Shown: positions 5,287-6,484 of the stretch, piece after piece
Numbering within the stretch: position 1 is the stretch's first letter
Layout of the letters: the number at the start of each line of letters is the position of its first letter
Source of the DNA: Moraxellaceae bacterium
Lineage (GTDB): Bacteria > Pseudomonadota > Gammaproteobacteria > Pseudomonadales > Moraxellaceae
Length of the DNA: 6,484 nucleotides
NCBI GenBank assembly: GCA_030684415.1
Contig: JAUXNL010000049.1
Span: 1-6,484 of the forward strand
Direction: 5' to 3'
Notes under the pieces: model-generated
Seen by the model: only the letters and a program-made list of their open reading frames with translations
The model's database searches: none
What the model was told of the DNA's origin: nothing
Translations under genes and position numbers: made by a program

Positions 5287-6484
5287 TCAGCGCGCCATCA
5301 AGGCTTCGATGTCGGCAACGGTTTTGGGCGCGGCCTGCGTCAGCACATCGTGGCCGGTTTTGGTGACCAGCACATCGTCTTCGATGCGCACACCAATGCC
5401 GCGCCATTTTGCGTCAACTGTCATGCAGTCCGGCGCAATGTACAGGCCGGGCTCGACTGTCATCACCATGCCCGGCTCCAGCTCGCGCCACTGGTTGTCG
5501 ATCTTGTAGTCGCCCACGTCGTGCACATCCATCCCTAGCCAGTGGCCGGTGCGGTGCATGAAAAACTGGCGGTACGATTCTTTGGCCACGCATTCGCTGA
5601 ACGAGCCTTGCAGCAAACCCAGCGACAGCAGGCCATCCGTCAGGATGTTGACCACGCACTCATGCGGCGTATTCCAGTGCGCGCCCGGCTTGACGCTCTC
5701 GATAGCCGCCAGCTGCGAGGTCAGCACCAACTCGTAAATCGCTTTTTGTTCTGGCGAGAAGCGGCCGTTCACCGGGAACGTGCGCGTGATGTCAGACGCG
5801 TAGTGATCAAGCTCGCCCCCGGCATCAATCAGCACCAGATCACCATCTTGCATGGCGCGGTTGTTTTCAACGTAATGCAGGATGCAGGCATTGGCGCCCG
5901 AGCCCACAATCGAGTTGTAGGCCGGTGCCGGACAGCCGCCGCGCAAGAATTCGTGCATCAGCTCGGCTTCCAGCTCGTACTCGTAAAGGCCGGCGCGTGC
6001 GGTCTGCATGGCACGAACATGAGCACGAGAAGAAATCGCGGCCGCGCGGCGCATGATTTTTATTTCTTCTGCCGACTTGAACAGACGCAGGTCGTGCAGC
6101 AGGTGATCGAGCATCATGAATTCACCGGGCGCATGCAGGCCCGAGCGCGCTTTGGCGCGAATGCTGTTGACCCAGCCCATCAGCCGTTGGTCGAACAAGG
6201 GCTGTGCGCCCATCGACACGAATACACGCTCGCGGCCCTCAATCAGGCCCGGAATGATGTCGTCGAGATCGGTGATCGGAAACGCGTCGCTAGCGCCAAA
6301 ATCTGCCACGGCGCCTTCGGGGCCGGCGCGGTAGCCGTTCCAGATTTCCATTTCACGGTCGCGTTCGCGGCAGAACATCACGAACTCGCCCTGGGGGCGC
6401 CCGGGAATCAGGCAGAGCACGGCCTCCGGCTCGGCAAAGCCGGACAGGTAATAGAAGTCACTGTCCTGCCGGTAGCGATATTCG
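5287..6484 (-). CDS. pepP: Xaa-Pro aminopeptidase PepP (aminopeptidase P), N-terminus cut off by window
   Basis: The minus-strand frame is open from the right edge and gives 398 residues, beginning EYRYRQDSDFYYLSGFAEPE; about 40-50 N-terminal residues are missing compared with the 441-residue E. coli PepP. It removes an N-terminal residue next to proline in the cytosol. The pita-bread peptidase fold of family M24B carries two metals. Its ligands are all present, in numbering of the visible part: D220 and D231 (LIDAGGELDHYASDITRTF), H314 (HRTGHWLG), E344 (TVEPGLY) and E368 (RIEDD). VHDVG and the N-terminal creatinase-like domain are also conserved. The GTG at 6420 is an internal valine codon (EPEAVLCL), not a start. 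The gene precedes ubiH, as in E. coli, but with a 203-nt gap. Confidence 0.97.
   Translation of the reverse strand, partial: EYRYRQDSDFYYLSGFAEPEAVLCLIPGRPQGEFVMFCRERDREMEIWNGYRAGPEGAVADFGASDAFPITDLDDIIPGLIEGRERVFVSMGAQPLFDQRLMGWVNSIRAKARSGLHAPGEFMMLDHLLHDLRLFKSAEEIKIMRRAAAISSRAHVRAMQTARAGLYEYELEAELMHEFLRGGCPAPAYNSIVGSGANACILHYVENNRAMQDGDLVLIDAGGELDHYASDITRTFPVNGRFSPEQKAIYELVLTSQLAAIESVKPGAHWNTPHECVVNILTDGLLSLGLLQGSFSECVAKESYRQFFMHRTGHWLGMDVHDVGDYKIDNQWRELEPGMVMTVEPGLYIAPDCMTVDAKWRGIGVRIEDDVLVTKTGHDVLTQAAPKTVADIEALMAR

Noticed and set aside
6418..6420. GTG at 6420 as the start of pepP
   Set aside because: The frame continues upstream with conserved PepP sequence (YRQDSDFYYLSGFAEPEA), so this is an internal valine codon.

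Overview
The window is a GC-rich proteobacterial chromosome segment (GC in the low to mid sixties by eye). All convincing genes lie on the minus strand. In transcription order, from high to low coordinates, they are pepP (5' end off the window), ubiH, ubiI, gcvT, gcvH and gcvPA (3' end off the window). The order pepP-ubiH-ubiI-gcvT-gcvH-gcvP is the one known from E. coli and many Gammaproteobacteria. Together with ubiquinone-type hydroxylases this points to a gamma- or possibly betaproteobacterium. Unlike E. coli, the last gene encodes the N-terminal half-subunit (GcvPA) of a split P-protein, so gcvPB is expected just beyond position 1.

Layout. Positions 5287-6484 hold pepP, a metal-dependent Xaa-Pro aminopeptidase with all five metal ligands visible. 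Positions 5084-5286 are a 203-nt gap with no convincing gene and one small dyad. Positions 3863-5083 (ubiH) and 2631-3866 (ubiI) encode two paralogous FAD hydroxylases of ubiquinone synthesis, joined by a 4-base GTGA overlap. Positions 2147-2630 are a 484-nt stretch without a secure gene. It holds several inverted repeats, an 11-bp direct repeat, a doubtful 41-codon ORF and a possible -10 element just before gcvT. Positions 1067-2146 (gcvT), 576-968 (gcvH) and 1-431 (gcvPA) form the glycine cleavage cluster. Its two internal spacers, 98 and 144 nt, each carry strong dyad symmetry resembling dispersed REP-type intergenic elements.

How the genes work together. UbiH and UbiI hydroxylate the ubiquinone ring at different positions. 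GcvPA (with GcvPB), GcvH and GcvT decarboxylate glycine, carry the aminomethyl group on lipoyl-lysine, and release ammonia while forming methylene-tetrahydrofolate. The shared L-protein (Lpd) is normally encoded elsewhere. PepP is a housekeeping peptidase whose link to the ubi genes is conserved neighbourhood rather than known biochemistry.

I see no defence system, mobile element, CRISPR array or phage gene. This is ordinary core genome. The parts worth a second look are the intergenic dyads, the long leader upstream of gcvT with no recognisable glycine riboswitch, and the split P-protein within an otherwise E. coli-like locus.
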